Origin: Streptomyces sp. JH14
GTDB lineage: Bacteria; Actinomycetota; Actinomycetes; Streptomycetales; Streptomycetaceae
Direction of reading: 5' to 3'
Length of the DNA: 64,000 nucleotides
Assembly (NCBI RefSeq): GCF_029428675.1
Contig: NZ_JAJNEL010000001.1
Location: 5,208,001 to 5,272,000 of the forward strand
Shown: positions 24,818 to 33,160 of the stretch, in pieces
How positions within the stretch are numbered: position 1 is the first letter of the stretch
Layout of the letters: each line of letters begins with the position of its first letter
Notes under the pieces: model-generated
Seen by the model: the letters and a program-made list of their open reading frames with translations, nothing else
Told to the model about the DNA's origin: nothing
Databases searched by the model: none
Program-made: the position numbers and the translations under genes

Positions 24818-25459
24818 TCAGAGGCCGTACCGCCGTGCCGACTCCTCCTCCTGGGCCAGCCTGCGCAGCGCCAGCAGCAGCGGTTCGTGGAGCACGACCG
24901 AGGTGACCGCCATCTCCACCTGCTCGGCGCCCGCCGGATACGACTCCATCATGTCCAGGTCCCGCGCCGCGACTTGCTCCATGAGGCGGGCCTGCTCCGC
25001 CAAGTAGTCGATGTCACAGGGATAGCCGAGCCGGATGAGGGTGGCCATCGAGGCGACCAGCGCGCGGTACACCGGGTCCAGCGAGCCGAGGTCCTGGACG
25101 AACGCCCAGCCGAGCCGGTCGAGAAGCCGGTCCGCCTCATGGCGCGCGACGGCCGTTTCAGGGGCCTCCTCGTCCGGCTCGGGGCCGTGCGGCAGCGCCC
25201 ACAGGGCCGCGCCGAGGCGGATCGTGCGGCCGAGGGACTCGTCGTCGACATGGGAGAGGACCTCGCGGGCCGTCGCCACCGGGAGGCGGCCGACCTGGAT
25301 CAGCGCCCGCACGAGACGCAGCCGGCGCAGATGGCTCTCGCCGTATTCGGCCTGGGTCGCGCTGATGCGTTCACCGGGCGGAAGCAGCCCCTCGCGCAGG
25401 TAGTACTTGATCGTCGCGGTCGTGACGCCGCTCTGCTCGCTCAGTTCCGAGAGTCGCAT
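24818..25459 (-). CDS. MerR family transcriptional regulator
   Basis: A 213-residue regulator. It begins MRLSELSEQSGVTTATIKYYLREGLLPPG, the MerR winged helix-turn-helix, followed by the wing and coiled dimerisation helix; the remaining 140 residues are a helical domain with no cysteine pattern for metals and no recognised ligand fold. The frame is open to 25507, but ATG at 25459 starts at the conserved domain and follows GGAAGG. It is divergent from the DUF4188 gene; a perfect palindrome between them is the obvious binding site, so the regulator probably controls both itself and its neighbour. Confidence 0.9.
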   Translation of the reverse strand: MRLSELSEQSGVTTATIKYYLREGLLPPGERISATQAEYGESHLRRLRLVRALIQVGRLPVATAREVLSHVDDESLGRTIRLGAALWALPHGPEPDEEAPETAVARHEADRLLDRLGWAFVQDLGSLDPVYRALVASMATLIRLGYPCDIDYLAEQARLMEQVAARDLDMMESYPAGAEQVEMAVTSVVLHEPLLLALRRLAQEEESARRYGL

Positions 25460-25498
25460 CTTCCGTGCCTTCCCTTGCGCACCCCATTGGGCAGTGTC

Positions 25499-25519
25499 AC
25501 TATCCAATCATTGGATAGT
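25499..25519. promoter_or_regulatory. Perfect palindrome, likely MerR operator
   Basis: Arms ACTATCCAAT and ATTGGATAGT flank one central C (21 bp, fully symmetrical). It sits 40 bp upstream of the merR start and 42 bp upstream of the DUF4188 start, where both promoters must lie. Confidence 0.75.
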
Positions 25520-25560
25520 AACGCTCTCCAATGATCGCCCACGAGGCAGGGGGACATGAC

Positions 25561-26067
25561 ATGTTCGCGAAGCCGATACCGGGACGGACGACCGCGGCCG
25601 CCGAGGGGGATGTGGTCGTCCTGCTCATCGGGATGCGCATCAACCACTTCCGGGGCGTGCACCACTGGCTGCCCGTCCTGGCCGCGATGCCGCGCATGCT
25701 GCGGGAGTTGAGCCGGGACAGGAGTCGTGGACTGCTCGGCTACACGCTGCTGTCCGGGTCGCCGCGGACGTACTACGTCGTCCAGTACTGGGAGTCGAAG
25801 GAGAAGCTGTACGCGTACGCGAGCGCTCCCGACATGTTCCACCGCAAGGCCTGGGCGATGATGAACCGCAAGGAGAAGAAGTCCCGGCAGCATGTGGGGC
25901 TGTGGCACGAGACGTACATCGCACCCGAGGGATCGTATGAATCGATCTACGCCGACATGCCGCCGTACGGACTGGCTGCGGCGACCGGGGTGCTGCCCGT
26001 CGAAGGGCGGGGCCGCAGGGCGGCGGACCGTCTCGCGCACCGCTCGTCCACGGGGCGGGAGGGCTGA
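25561..26067 (+). CDS. DUF4188 domain protein
   Basis: 168 residues of the DUF4188 type, a ferredoxin-like fold related to small heme or cofactor-free monooxygenases. Characteristic pieces are VVVLLIGMRIN, HHWLPVLAAMPRMLREL, YYVVQYWESKEKLYAYA, and VGLWHETYIAPEGSYESIY. The substrate is unknown; some members sit in detoxification or secondary-metabolite settings. The frame is open from 25531, but ATG at 25561 has GGGGG 8 nt upstream and matches the usual N-terminus. It is a single gene paired with the divergent MerR regulator, a typical stress- or xenobiotic-response arrangement. Confidence 0.85.
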   Translation: MFAKPIPGRTTAAAEGDVVVLLIGMRINHFRGVHHWLPVLAAMPRMLRELSRDRSRGLLGYTLLSGSPRTYYVVQYWESKEKLYAYASAPDMFHRKAWAMMNRKEKKSRQHVGLWHETYIAPEGSYESIYADMPPYGLAAATGVLPVEGRGRRAADRLAHRSSTGREG

Positions 26068-26130
26068 ACAGGGCCGCCACGACGCTGGGGCGGCCTCTTC
26101 GGGTCAGGGACGGATCAGGGGGCGGGAAGG

Positions 26131-26847
26131 TCAGCCGGAGCGGCGCAGGGCCTCGCTCAGCCGCGCGGCCGAGTCGATGACCGCCTGGGCGTGCATCCGG
26201 CCCGGGTGACGGGTCAGCCGCTCGATCGGTCCGGAGACCGAGACGGCGGCCACCACCCGGTTCGACGGCCCGCGCACCGGCGCCGAGACCGAGGCGACGC
26301 CCGGCTCCCGCTCGCCGATCGACTGGGCCCAGCCGCGCCGCCGTACGCCGGAGAGCGCCGTCGCCGTGAAGCGGGCCCCCTGGAGGCCGCGGTGCAGGCG
26401 CTCCGGCTCCTCCCAGGCCATCAGGATCTGGGCCGACGAGCCTGCCTTCATGGTGAGCGTGGAGCCGACCGGCACGGTGTCCCGCAGTCCGGACAGGCGC
26501 TCCGCCGCCGCCACGCAGATCCGCATGTCGCCCTGCCGGCGGTAGAGCTGCGCGCTCTCGCCGGTGATGTCGCGCAGATGCGTGAGCACCGGGCCGGCCG
26601 TCGCCAGCAGCCGGTCCTCGCCGGCCGCGGCCGCGAGCTCCGACAGCCGCGGGCCGAGGATGAAACGGCCCTGCATATCCCTCGCCACCATCCGGTGGTG
26701 TTCCAGTGCCACGGCCAGTCGATGGGCCGTGGGTCGTGCGAGCCCTGTCGCCGCGACCAGTCCGGCGAGGGTGGCCGGACCGGACTCCAGGGCGCTCAAT
26801 ACCAGAGCTGCCTTGTCGAGAACGCCGACGCCGCTAGAGTTGTCCAT
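26131..26847 (-). CDS. ndgR: IclR family regulator NdgR
   Basis: A 238-residue IclR-type regulator: N-terminal winged helix-turn-helix (ATLAGLVAATGLARPTAHRL, about residues 25-45) and a GAF-like effector domain to the end. Its position divergent from leuCD identifies it as the NdgR/AreB group of streptomycetes, which controls leuCD and other amino-acid and, in some species, antibiotic genes. The frame runs to 26943, but ATG at 26847 (MDNSSGVGVLDKAALVL) is the family start. NdgR is known to bind the intergenic region with leuC; GTGAAACGC and GTTGCGAAC elements here could be parts of its site. Confidence 0.94.
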   Translation of the reverse strand: MDNSSGVGVLDKAALVLSALESGPATLAGLVAATGLARPTAHRLAVALEHHRMVARDMQGRFILGPRLSELAAAAGEDRLLATAGPVLTHLRDITGESAQLYRRQGDMRICVAAAERLSGLRDTVPVGSTLTMKAGSSAQILMAWEEPERLHRGLQGARFTATALSGVRRRGWAQSIGEREPGVASVSAPVRGPSNRVVAAVSVSGPIERLTRHPGRMHAQAVIDSAARLSEALRRSG

Positions 26848-26901
26848 ACGACGATACTCGCGTCTCACTCTGTGAAACGCAAGTTCAATTTTCCCCGGAA
26901 G

Positions 26902-26930
26902 TTGCGAACCTGTAGGTGCGGCCGTACAAG
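26902..26930 (+). promoter_or_regulatory. Putative leuC promoter
   Basis: TTGCGA at 26902-26907 and TACAAG at 26925-26930 are spaced 17 bp, a fair match to a housekeeping promoter, about 90 bp upstream of leuC and within the presumed NdgR-controlled region. Confidence 0.4.
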
Positions 26931-27020
26931 GGCCGGCAGCCACCGCCCCGTACGGGGGTCAGGACGGGGGCCACGGAATCTCTAGTTGGGCCGGCGACGA
27001 CGCCGGCCGGAGGGAAAGCG

Positions 27021-28445
27021 ATGGGTAGGACACTCGCGGAGAAGGTCTGGGACGACCACGTCGTCCGGCGCGCCGAGGGCGAGCCCGATCTTCTCTTCAT
27101 CGATCTGCACCTGCTGCACGAGGTGACCAGCCCCCAGGCCTTCGACGGCCTCCGCCAGGCCGGACGCAAGGTGCGGCGCCTCGACCTCACCATCGCCACC
27201 GAGGATCACAACACCCCGACCCTCGACATCGACAAGCCGATCGCCGACCCGGTCTCCCGCGCCCAGTTGGAGACGCTGCGCAAGAACTGCGCGGAGTTCG
27301 GCGTACGGCTGCACCCGCTGGGCGATGTCGAGCAGGGCGTCGTGCACGTGGTCGGCCCGCAGCTGGGACTCACCCAGCCCGGCACCACGGTCGTCTGCGG
27401 TGACTCCCACACGTCCACGCACGGCGCGTTCGGCGCGCTGGCGTTCGGCATCGGCACCAGCCAGGTCGAGCACGTGCTGGCCACCCAGACGCTGCCGCTG
27501 GCCCGTCCGAGGACCATGGCGATCACCATCGACGGCGAACTGCCCGACGGCGTCACGGCCAAGGACCTGATCCTCGCGATCATCGCCCGGATCGGCACCG
27601 GCGGCGGCCAGGGCTACATCCTCGAATACCGCGGCTCCGCCATCGAGAAGCTCTCGATGGAAGCGCGGATGACCATCTGCAACATGTCGATCGAGGCGGG
27701 CGCCCGGGCCGGCATGATCGCCCCGGACGAGACCACGTTCGCGTACCTCAAGGGCCGCGACCACGCCCCGCAGGGCGAGGAGTGGGACGCCGCCGTCGCG
27801 TACTGGAAGACGCTGCGCACGGACGACGACGCGGTCTTCGACGCCGAGGTCGTCATCGACGCCGCGGAACTGGCCCCGTTCGTCACCTGGGGGACCAACC
27901 CCGGCCAGGGCGCGCCCCTGTCGGCGAACGTCCCCGACCCGGCTTCGTACGAGGACGCGTCGGAGCGCAACGCCGCCGAAAAGGCCCTGGAATACATGGG
28001 GTTGACCGCGGGGCAGCCGCTGCGCGAGATCAGTGTCGACACCGTCTTCGTAGGCTCCTGCACCAACGGCCGCATCGAGGACCTGCGTAACGTCGCCTCG
28101 GTCCTGGAGGGCCGCAAAGTCGCCGACGGCGTACGGATGCTGGTCGTCCCGGGCTCGGTCCGGGTCGCCCTGCAGGCCGTCGAGGAGGGCCTGGACAAGG
28201 TCTTCACCGCGGCCGGCGCCGAATGGCGGCACGCGGGTTGCTCGATGTGCCTCGGTATGAACCCCGACCAGCTGGCCCCCGGCGAGCGTTCCGCCTCCAC
28301 CTCGAACCGTAACTTCGAGGGCCGGCAGGGCAAGGGCGGCCGTACCCACCTGGTCTCCCCGCAGGTTGCCGCCGCCACCGCCGTGCTGGGCCACCTGGCC
28401 TCGCCGGCCGACCTGTCCGACGCCCGTACGCCTGCCGGAGTCTGA
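27021..28445 (+). CDS. leuC: 3-Isopropylmalate dehydratase large subunit LeuC
   Basis: The 474-residue large subunit of isopropylmalate isomerase (leucine synthesis), an aconitase-family [4Fe-4S] enzyme. The cluster ligands are Cys at about 347 in GSCTNGR and Cys at about 407 and 410 in CSMCLG. Also present are [15 protein letters not shown] and the C-terminal [15 protein letters not shown] at 27021 follows GGAGGG. leuD starts 5 bp after the stop, so the two are one operon under NdgR. Confidence 0.97.
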   Translation: MGRTLAEKVWDDHVVRRAEGEPDLLFIDLHLLHEVTSPQAFDGLRQAGRKVRRLDLTIATEDHNTPTLDIDKPIADPVSRAQLETLRKNCAEFGVRLHPLGDVEQGVVHVVGPQLGLTQPGTTVVCGDSHTSTHGAFGALAFGIGTSQVEHVLATQTLPLARPRTMAITIDGELPDGVTAKDLILAIIARIGTGGGQGYILEYRGSAIEKLSMEARMTICNMSIEAGARAGMIAPDETTFAYLKGRDHAPQGEEWDAAVAYWKTLRTDDDAVFDAEVVIDAAELAPFVTWGTNPGQGAPLSANVPDPASYEDASERNAAEKALEYMGLTAGQPLREISVDTVFVGSCTNGRIEDLRNVASVLEGRKVADGVRMLVVPGSVRVALQAVEEGLDKVFTAAGAEWRHAGCSMCLGMNPDQLAPGERSASTSNRNFEGRQGKGGRTHLVSPQVAAATAVLGHLASPADLSDARTPAGV

Positions 28446-28450
28446 GAATC

Positions 28451-29044
28451 ATGGAAGCTTTCACCGCACACACCGGCCGGGCCGTCCCGCTGCGCCGCAG
28501 CAACGTCGACACCGACCAGATCATCCCCGCCCACTGGCTGAAGAAGGTCACCCGCGACGGCTTCGAGGACGGACTCTTCGAGGCCTGGCGCAAGGACGAG
28601 AACTTCGTCCTCAACCGCCCCGAGCGGGACGGCGCCACGGTTCTGGTGGCCGGTCCCGACTTCGGTACCGGGTCGTCGCGTGAACACGCCGTCTGGGCCC
28701 TGCAGAACTACGGCTTCAAGGCCGTCATCTCCTCCCGGTTCGCCGACATCTTCCGCGGCAACTCGCTGAAGAACGGCCTGCTGACCGTCGTCCTCGACCA
28801 GAAGGTCGTCGACGCGCTCTGGGAGCTGACCGAGGCCGACCCCACGGTCGAGATCACCGTCGACCTGGAGGCCCGCCAAGTCCGGGCCGAGGGCGTCACG
28901 GCCGACTTCGAGCTCGACGAGAACGCCCGCTGGCGACTGCTGAACGGGCTGGACGACATCAGCCTCACCCTTCAGAACGAAGCGGACATCGCGACTTATG
29001 AGGCGGCAAGGCCGACCTTCAAGCCGCGTACAATTAACGCCTGA
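28451..29044 (+). CDS. leuD: 3-Isopropylmalate dehydratase small subunit LeuD
   Basis: The 197-residue swivel-domain subunit that completes the LeuCD isomerase. Conserved segments: [16 protein letters not shown] (about 15-30), [14 protein letters not shown] (about 73-86), and [11 protein letters not shown]. It begins 5 bp after leuC and is followed by a hairpin terminator, closing the operon. Confidence 0.97.
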   Translation: MEAFTAHTGRAVPLRRSNVDTDQIIPAHWLKKVTRDGFEDGLFEAWRKDENFVLNRPERDGATVLVAGPDFGTGSSREHAVWALQNYGFKAVISSRFADIFRGNSLKNGLLTVVLDQKVVDALWELTEADPTVEITVDLEARQVRAEGVTADFELDENARWRLLNGLDDISLTLQNEADIATYEAARPTFKPRTINA

Positions 29045-29060
29045 GCAGCGCGTTTCCAGT

Positions 29061-29094
29061 ACTGCGCCCTCTGCCTTCTGGTAGGGGGCGCAGT
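29061..29094 (+). terminator. Hairpin terminator after leuD
   Basis: ACTGCGCCCTCTGCC at 29061-29075 pairs with GGTAGGGGGCGCAGT at 29080-29094 (two G-T wobbles), loop TTCT, 17 bp after the stop. Confidence 0.8.
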
Positions 29095-29148
29095 CGCTTG
29101 TTGAGACCCCGTCGGGCGACAACTCGCCCCAGATGGCACAATCGGTGC

Positions 29149-29376
29149 ATGGAACGCGACAGCCAACTCAAGCTTTACGGCCAAGTCGCCGACCGATTGA
29201 AGGAAGCGCACGCACGAGTGCGCGCACTGCAAGTCCCGGAGGGCGTACGGATGGCGCTGTCCCGGAAGCTGCTGGTCGTCACGGCCACGGCGAAGCACGA
29301 TCTGCCGGGTGCGGCAAGGCGTCTGGACCGTTTGATGAAGGACCTCGATGAGGGCCGATTCCCCGAAGGTGACTGA
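29149..29376 (+). CDS. Conserved small hypothetical protein
   Basis: A 75-residue charged, helical protein (MERDSQLKLYGQVADRLKEA...) with no signal peptide and no known domain. RLKEAHARVRALQVPEGVR and AARRLDRLMKDLDEG suggest two amphipathic helices. It follows the leuCD terminator and precedes hupS, and I recall a hypothetical gene in the same place in S. coelicolor. No convincing Shine-Dalgarno sequence precedes ATG at 29149, so a leaderless message is possible. Function unknown. Confidence 0.75.
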   Translation: MERDSQLKLYGQVADRLKEAHARVRALQVPEGVRMALSRKLLVVTATAKHDLPGAARRLDRLMKDLDEGRFPEGD

Positions 29377-29518
29377 CTCCGCGAACTGCGCAGCGGTCGA
29401 CTTCGTTGCGGCACTAGGGTGATTAGCCCGTTTCGTGTTTGATTTGCGGTATATATCTGCCTAACGTGCGAAAAGGCTTGAACACATTCGTTCTGGCAAT
29501 GTCTCCGAAGGGGAAGAC

Positions 29519-30175
29519 GTGAACAAGGCGCAGCTCGTAGAAGCGATTGCCGACAAGGTCGGCGGCCGCCAGCAGGCCGCAGACGCCGTCGACGTGGTGC
29601 TCGACGCGATCGTCCGTGCGGTTGTCGCGGGAGACCGTGTCTCGGTCACCGGCTTCGGCTCGTTCGAGAAGGTCGACCGCCCGGCCCGCTACGCCCGCAA
29701 CCCGCAGACGGGTGAGCGCGTGCGGGTCAAGAAGACCTCGGTGCCCCGCTTCCGCGCGGGACAGGGCTTCAAGGACCTGGTCAGCGGCTCGAAGAAGCTC
29801 CCCAAGGGCGGCGAAGTGGCCGTGAAGAAGGCGCCCAAGGGCAGCCTCTCGGGCGGTGCTTCCACGCGCGCGACCACCAAGGCCGCAGCCAAGAAGGCCA
29901 CCGCCAAGAAGGCCACGGCGAAGAAGGCCGCCGCCAAGAAGACCGTGACCGCGGCGAAGACCACGGCCGCGAAGAAGACCACGGCGAAGAAGACCACCGC
30001 GGCGGCCAAGAAGACCACGACGGCCGCGAAGAAGACCACGGCGGCGGCGGCGAAGAAGACGGCCACCGCCAAGAAGACCGCGCCGGCCAAGAAGGCCACG
30101 GCGAAGAAGGCGCCCGCGAAGAAGACCACGGCGCGCAAGACCACGGCCAAGAAGGCCGTCGCGCGGAAGAAGTGA
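29519..30175 (+). CDS. hupS: HupS, HU protein with histone-H1-like tail
   Basis: A 218-residue nucleoid protein: an HU domain at residues 1-92 (MNKAQLVEAIADK, GFGSFE, RYARNPQTGE) followed by a 125-residue Lys/Ala/Thr tail made of repeats such as KKTTAKK and KKATAKK, similar to eukaryotic H1. HupS is the sporulation-enriched HU paralogue of streptomycetes, compacting spore chromosomes. GTG at 29519 is preceded by AGGGG. The upstream 140 bp contain an unusually A/T-rich patch (GGTATATATCTG near 29448-29459), likely the promoter. The repetitive tail DNA makes length variation by slippage likely. Confidence 0.95.
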   Translation: MNKAQLVEAIADKVGGRQQAADAVDVVLDAIVRAVVAGDRVSVTGFGSFEKVDRPARYARNPQTGERVRVKKTSVPRFRAGQGFKDLVSGSKKLPKGGEVAVKKAPKGSLSGGASTRATTKAAAKKATAKKATAKKAAAKKTVTAAKTTAAKKTTAKKTTAAAKKTTTAAKKTTAAAAKKTATAKKTAPAKKATAKKAPAKKTTARKTTAKKAVARKK

Positions 30176-30206
30176 GACCGGGCAGCGCAGGGCTGCTCAC
30201 ACGCGC

Positions 30207-30238
30207 CGGGCCGGGCTCCCCAGGGGGAGCCCGGCCCG
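30207..30238. terminator. Hairpin terminator between hupS and the small OB-like gene
   Basis: GGGCCGGGCTCCC at 30208-30220 pairs perfectly with GGGAGCCCGGCCC at 30225-30237, loop CAGG; shared by convergent genes. Confidence 0.8.
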
Positions 30239-30277
30239 CGGGCTGTCCGGGGTCCGCCCTGCGGCCCGGAGCGCCCT

Positions 30278-30481
30278 TCAGAACGTCTGCAGCGTCACCA
30301 GAGTGATCCGCAGGTCCGCGCCCTCGCCCGTGACCTCGATCCGCACCCGCTGCCCGGGACGCAGCAGCCGCAGGCCGCCCGCGTCGAACGCCGGGGCGTC
30401 GAAGTCCACCGGGGTGCCGTCGTCGAGCAGCACGCTGCCGGTGCGGGTCTCTGGGTCGTACGTGTACGAGGTCGCCTGCAT
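30278..30481 (-). CDS. Small cold-shock/OB-like hypothetical protein
   Basis: 67 residues beginning MQATSYTYDPETRTGSVLLDDG and continuing LRLLRPGQRVRIEVTGEG. The alternation of strands with G-x-V-x-DDG and the late GQRVRIEV strand resembles a cold-shock-type OB barrel, although the RNP motifs are not clear. It starts 11 bp after the end of cofC on the same strand, so it is probably co-transcribed with it. Length and composition fit a real gene; function unknown. Confidence 0.8.
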   Translation of the reverse strand: MQATSYTYDPETRTGSVLLDDGTPVDFDAPAFDAGGLRLLRPGQRVRIEVTGEGADLRITLVTLQTF

Positions 30482-30491
30482 GAACGGCAGC

Positions 30492-31157
30492 CTATCGGTC
30501 CCGCGCGGGCACCCCCGTGGCCCAGCGGCCCGCGGTGTGCGGGCCCACGCCGAGGCGGACGGCGGCCCGCAGATCGTCGCCGGTGTCCACGTCCTGGCGG
30601 ACCGATTCGATACCGGCCGACGTGATTTCCACCGCGCCCGAGGAAAGATGCCGGGCTCTCGACAGACCACCGAAAGCCGGACGCAATTCCACCCCCGGTG
30701 AAGCCGACAGAAATGTCGTGCCGATTCCCGCTGCATCCGTAACAAATGCACGAGGGAATTCGGCGGCATTTTCGAGCACCCGGGCCAATTCCTCGGGGCG
30801 CAGTGCGGGCAGGTCCGCGTTGAGTGCCGCGACCGCCGCGGCGGGCCGCCGGCCGCGTACCGCCCGCTCGCCGTGGGCCAGCGCGGCGTTGAGCCCCGCG
30901 GCGGGTTCGTCGGGCACGGTGCGCGCCCCGAGCGCCGCGAGCGCGGCCGCGGCCACCGGGTCGTCCGTGACGACCACCACATCCCGCACGCCCCCGCAGG
31001 ACAGCGCGGCGGCCACGGTGTCCTGGGCGAAGGCCAGCGCGAGCCGGGGACGCAGCAGGTCCCCGGCGGCCCGCCGCAGTCTGCTCTTGCCGTGTGCCAG
31101 CGGCTTCAACGGGACGACCAGGGACCACAGGCCGGTCGGGTCGGTGTTCGTGGCGAT
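30492..31157 (-). CDS. cofC: 2-Phospho-L-lactate guanylyltransferase CofC (start uncertain)
   Basis: A nucleotidyltransferase of about 220 residues in coenzyme F420 synthesis: it guanylates 2-phospholactate or, in many actinobacteria, phosphoenolpyruvate. Visible family features are LWSLVVPLKPLAHGKSRL at the N-terminus, VVVVTDDP, LNADLPALRPEEL (the metal-binding Asp), AGIGTTFL, and SVRQDVDTGDDL near the end. No ATG, GTG or TTG lies at the conserved start. A GAGGGGGGAG sequence leads into ATC at 31157 and ACG at 31151; the nearest ordinary in-frame start is GTG at 31205. I give 31157 as the practical boundary. The gene has a locally A/T-richer stretch around 30690-30780. It is divergent from plsC. 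Confidence 0.85.
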   Translation of the reverse strand: MATNTDPTGLWSLVVPLKPLAHGKSRLRRAAGDLLRPRLALAFAQDTVAAALSCGGVRDVVVVTDDPVAAAALAALGARTVPDEPAAGLNAALAHGERAVRGRRPAAAVAALNADLPALRPEELARVLENAAEFPRAFVTDAAGIGTTFLSASPGVELRPAFGGLSRARHLSSGAVEITSAGIESVRQDVDTGDDLRAAVRLGVGPHTAGRWATGVPARDR

Positions 31158-31326
31158 CTCCCCCCTCGGTGCGCATCGCCGTTCATTCTCGCCTGCCGGT
31201 GCCACAACCCGGAGGGTCGGCTCCGGCGGCGGGGCGTACGGTGTTCTCGACAGAGCGAGGGCCTGGGGCCACAATTGGCCGCCCACGGCCAGGCAGCACG
31301 TCAGGTCCGTAGAGGAAGGTGTCCGA

Positions 31327-32079
31327 GTGTCCGGCCGCAGAATCGGCTTCTGGTACCGCCTGGCGGCGGTCATCGCCAAACCGCCACTGGTGGTTCTGTT
31401 CAAGCGTGACTGGCGGGGAATGGAACACATTCCGGCCGACGGCGGATTCATCACTGCGGTCAATCACAACTCGTACCTGGATCCGCTTTCCTACGGACAC
31501 TTCCAGTACAACACCGGCCGGGTGCCGCGGCTTCTCGCCAAGGCGGGCCTCTTCAAGACGCCCTTCGTCGGAATGATGCTGCGCGGCACCGGACAGATCC
31601 CCGTGTACCGCGAGACGACCAACGCCATGGACGCCTTCCGGGCCGCCGTCGACGCCATCGAGCGCGGTGAATGCGTCGCCTTCTACCCGGAGGGCACCCT
31701 CACCCGCGACCCCGACATGTGGCCGATGGCCGGCAAGACCGGTGCCGCCCGCGTCGCGTTGACGACGAAGGCCCCGGTCATCCCCGTCGCCCAGTGGGGC
31801 GCCAACCTGGCGATGCCGCCCTACGCCAAGGAGAAGAAGCTCCGGCTCTTCCCCCGCAAGACGCTCCAGGTGCAGGCCGGACCGCCCGTCGACCTCTCCC
31901 GGTTCTACGACAAGGAACCGACGCCCGACGTCCTGCGCGAGGCGACCGAGGTCATCATGGCCGCGGTGACCGCCCAGCTCGAAGCCGTACGCGGTGAGAA
32001 GGCCCCCGCCGAGCTCTACGACCACCGCAAGGCGCGTGCCGAACAGCGGCGCAAGGCCGAAGGAGAGGCTCCCAAGTGA
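31327..32079 (+). CDS. plsC: 1-Acyl-sn-glycerol-3-phosphate acyltransferase
   Basis: A 250-residue LPLAT-family acyltransferase making phosphatidic acid from lysophosphatidate. Motif I is VNHNSYLDPLS (NHX4D, about residues 44-54); motif III is FYPEGTLTR (about 121-129). The basic C-terminal tail (HRKARAEQRRK) is common in actinobacteria. GTG at 31327 has GGAAGG 8 nt upstream. The stop overlaps the gpsA start by 4 bp, and gpsA supplies the glycerol-3-phosphate used in this pathway. Confidence 0.93.
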   Translation: MSGRRIGFWYRLAAVIAKPPLVVLFKRDWRGMEHIPADGGFITAVNHNSYLDPLSYGHFQYNTGRVPRLLAKAGLFKTPFVGMMLRGTGQIPVYRETTNAMDAFRAAVDAIERGECVAFYPEGTLTRDPDMWPMAGKTGAARVALTTKAPVIPVAQWGANLAMPPYAKEKKLRLFPRKTLQVQAGPPVDLSRFYDKEPTPDVLREATEVIMAAVTAQLEAVRGEKAPAELYDHRKARAEQRRKAEGEAPK

Positions 32080-33086
32080 CGCACCCCGTAAAGGCAGCCG
32101 TCTTCGGAACCGGCTCATGGGGTACGGCCTTCGGCATGGTCCTCGCCGACGCAGGGTGCGAGGTCACCCTCTGGGGCCGTCGCGCCGAGCTCGTCGAGGC
32201 GATCAACACGACCCGTACCAACCCCGACTACCTGCCGGGAATTGAACTCCCCGAGTCCGTCAGGGCCACCACCGACGCCGCCGAGGCGCTGCGCGGCGCC
32301 GACTTCGCCATGCTCGTCGTGCCGTCGCAGACGCTGCGCGCCAACCTCGCCGACTGGGCCCCGCACCTGGGCCCGGACACCGTCCTCGTCTCGCTGATGA
32401 AGGGCGTCGAACTCGGCACCGCCAAGCGGATGAGCGAGGTCATCGAGGACGTCACCAAGGTCCCCGCGAACCGCATCGCCGTGATCACCGGCCCCAATCT
32501 GGCCAAGGAGATCGCCGAACGCCGCCCCGCCGCGGCCGTCGTCGCCTGCGCGGACGAGTCGGTGGCCCGCCGCCTCCAGGCCGCCTGCCACACCCCGTAC
32601 TTCCGCCCGTACACCCTCACCGACGTGATCGGCTCCGAACTCGGAGGCGCGGTCAAGAACGTCATCGGTCTCGCCGTCGGCATCGCCGACGGGATGGGCC
32701 TCGGTGACAACGCCAAGGGCTCGCTCATCACCCGCGGTCTCGCCGAGACCACCCGGCTCGGCCTCGCCATGGGCGCGGACCCGCTGACGTTCTCCGGACT
32801 CGCGGGCCTCGGCGACCTGGTGGCGACCTGCTCCTCGCCGCTGTCGCGCAACCACACCTTCGGCACCAACCTCGGCCGCGGCATGACGCTGGAAGAGACC
32901 ATCGCCGTCACCAAGCAGACCGCCGAGGGTGTCAAGTCCTGTGAATCGGTGCTCGATCTGGCGCGCCGGCACGGCGTCGACATGCCTCTCACGGAGACGG
33001 TCGTCTCCATCGTCCACGAGGGCAAGCCGCCGATGGTCGCTCTGGGCGAGCTGATGTCGCGCAGCGCGAAGGCCGAGCGGCACTGA
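32076..33086 (+). CDS. gpsA: Glycerol-3-phosphate dehydrogenase [NAD(P)+] GpsA
   Basis: 336 residues. It reduces dihydroxyacetone phosphate to sn-glycerol-3-phosphate for phospholipids. The dinucleotide motif FGTGSWGTA is at residues 9-17; SLMKGVE and GPNLAKEIA mark the substrate pocket, and SELGGAVKNVIGLAVG carries the catalytic Lys. GTG at 32076 is within the plsC stop (GTGA overlap), so plsC-gpsA are coupled, with ddl 74 bp on. Confidence 0.96.
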   Translation: MTHPVKAAVFGTGSWGTAFGMVLADAGCEVTLWGRRAELVEAINTTRTNPDYLPGIELPESVRATTDAAEALRGADFAMLVVPSQTLRANLADWAPHLGPDTVLVSLMKGVELGTAKRMSEVIEDVTKVPANRIAVITGPNLAKEIAERRPAAAVVACADESVARRLQAACHTPYFRPYTLTDVIGSELGGAVKNVIGLAVGIADGMGLGDNAKGSLITRGLAETTRLGLAMGADPLTFSGLAGLGDLVATCSSPLSRNHTFGTNLGRGMTLEETIAVTKQTAEGVKSCESVLDLARRHGVDMPLTETVVSIVHEGKPPMVALGELMSRSAKAERH

Positions 33087-33160
33087 CCGGGCGGCCTGGC
33101 ACGCGGGTCGCCCCCGGGGACGCTGACGAGACCCGTACCAGCAGGTACGCTCATCGCGAT

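Noticed and set aside
29821-30175. Tandem DNA repeat as a separate repeat element
   Set aside because: The repetition is the coding sequence of the Lys/Ala/Thr tail of HupS, fully in frame.
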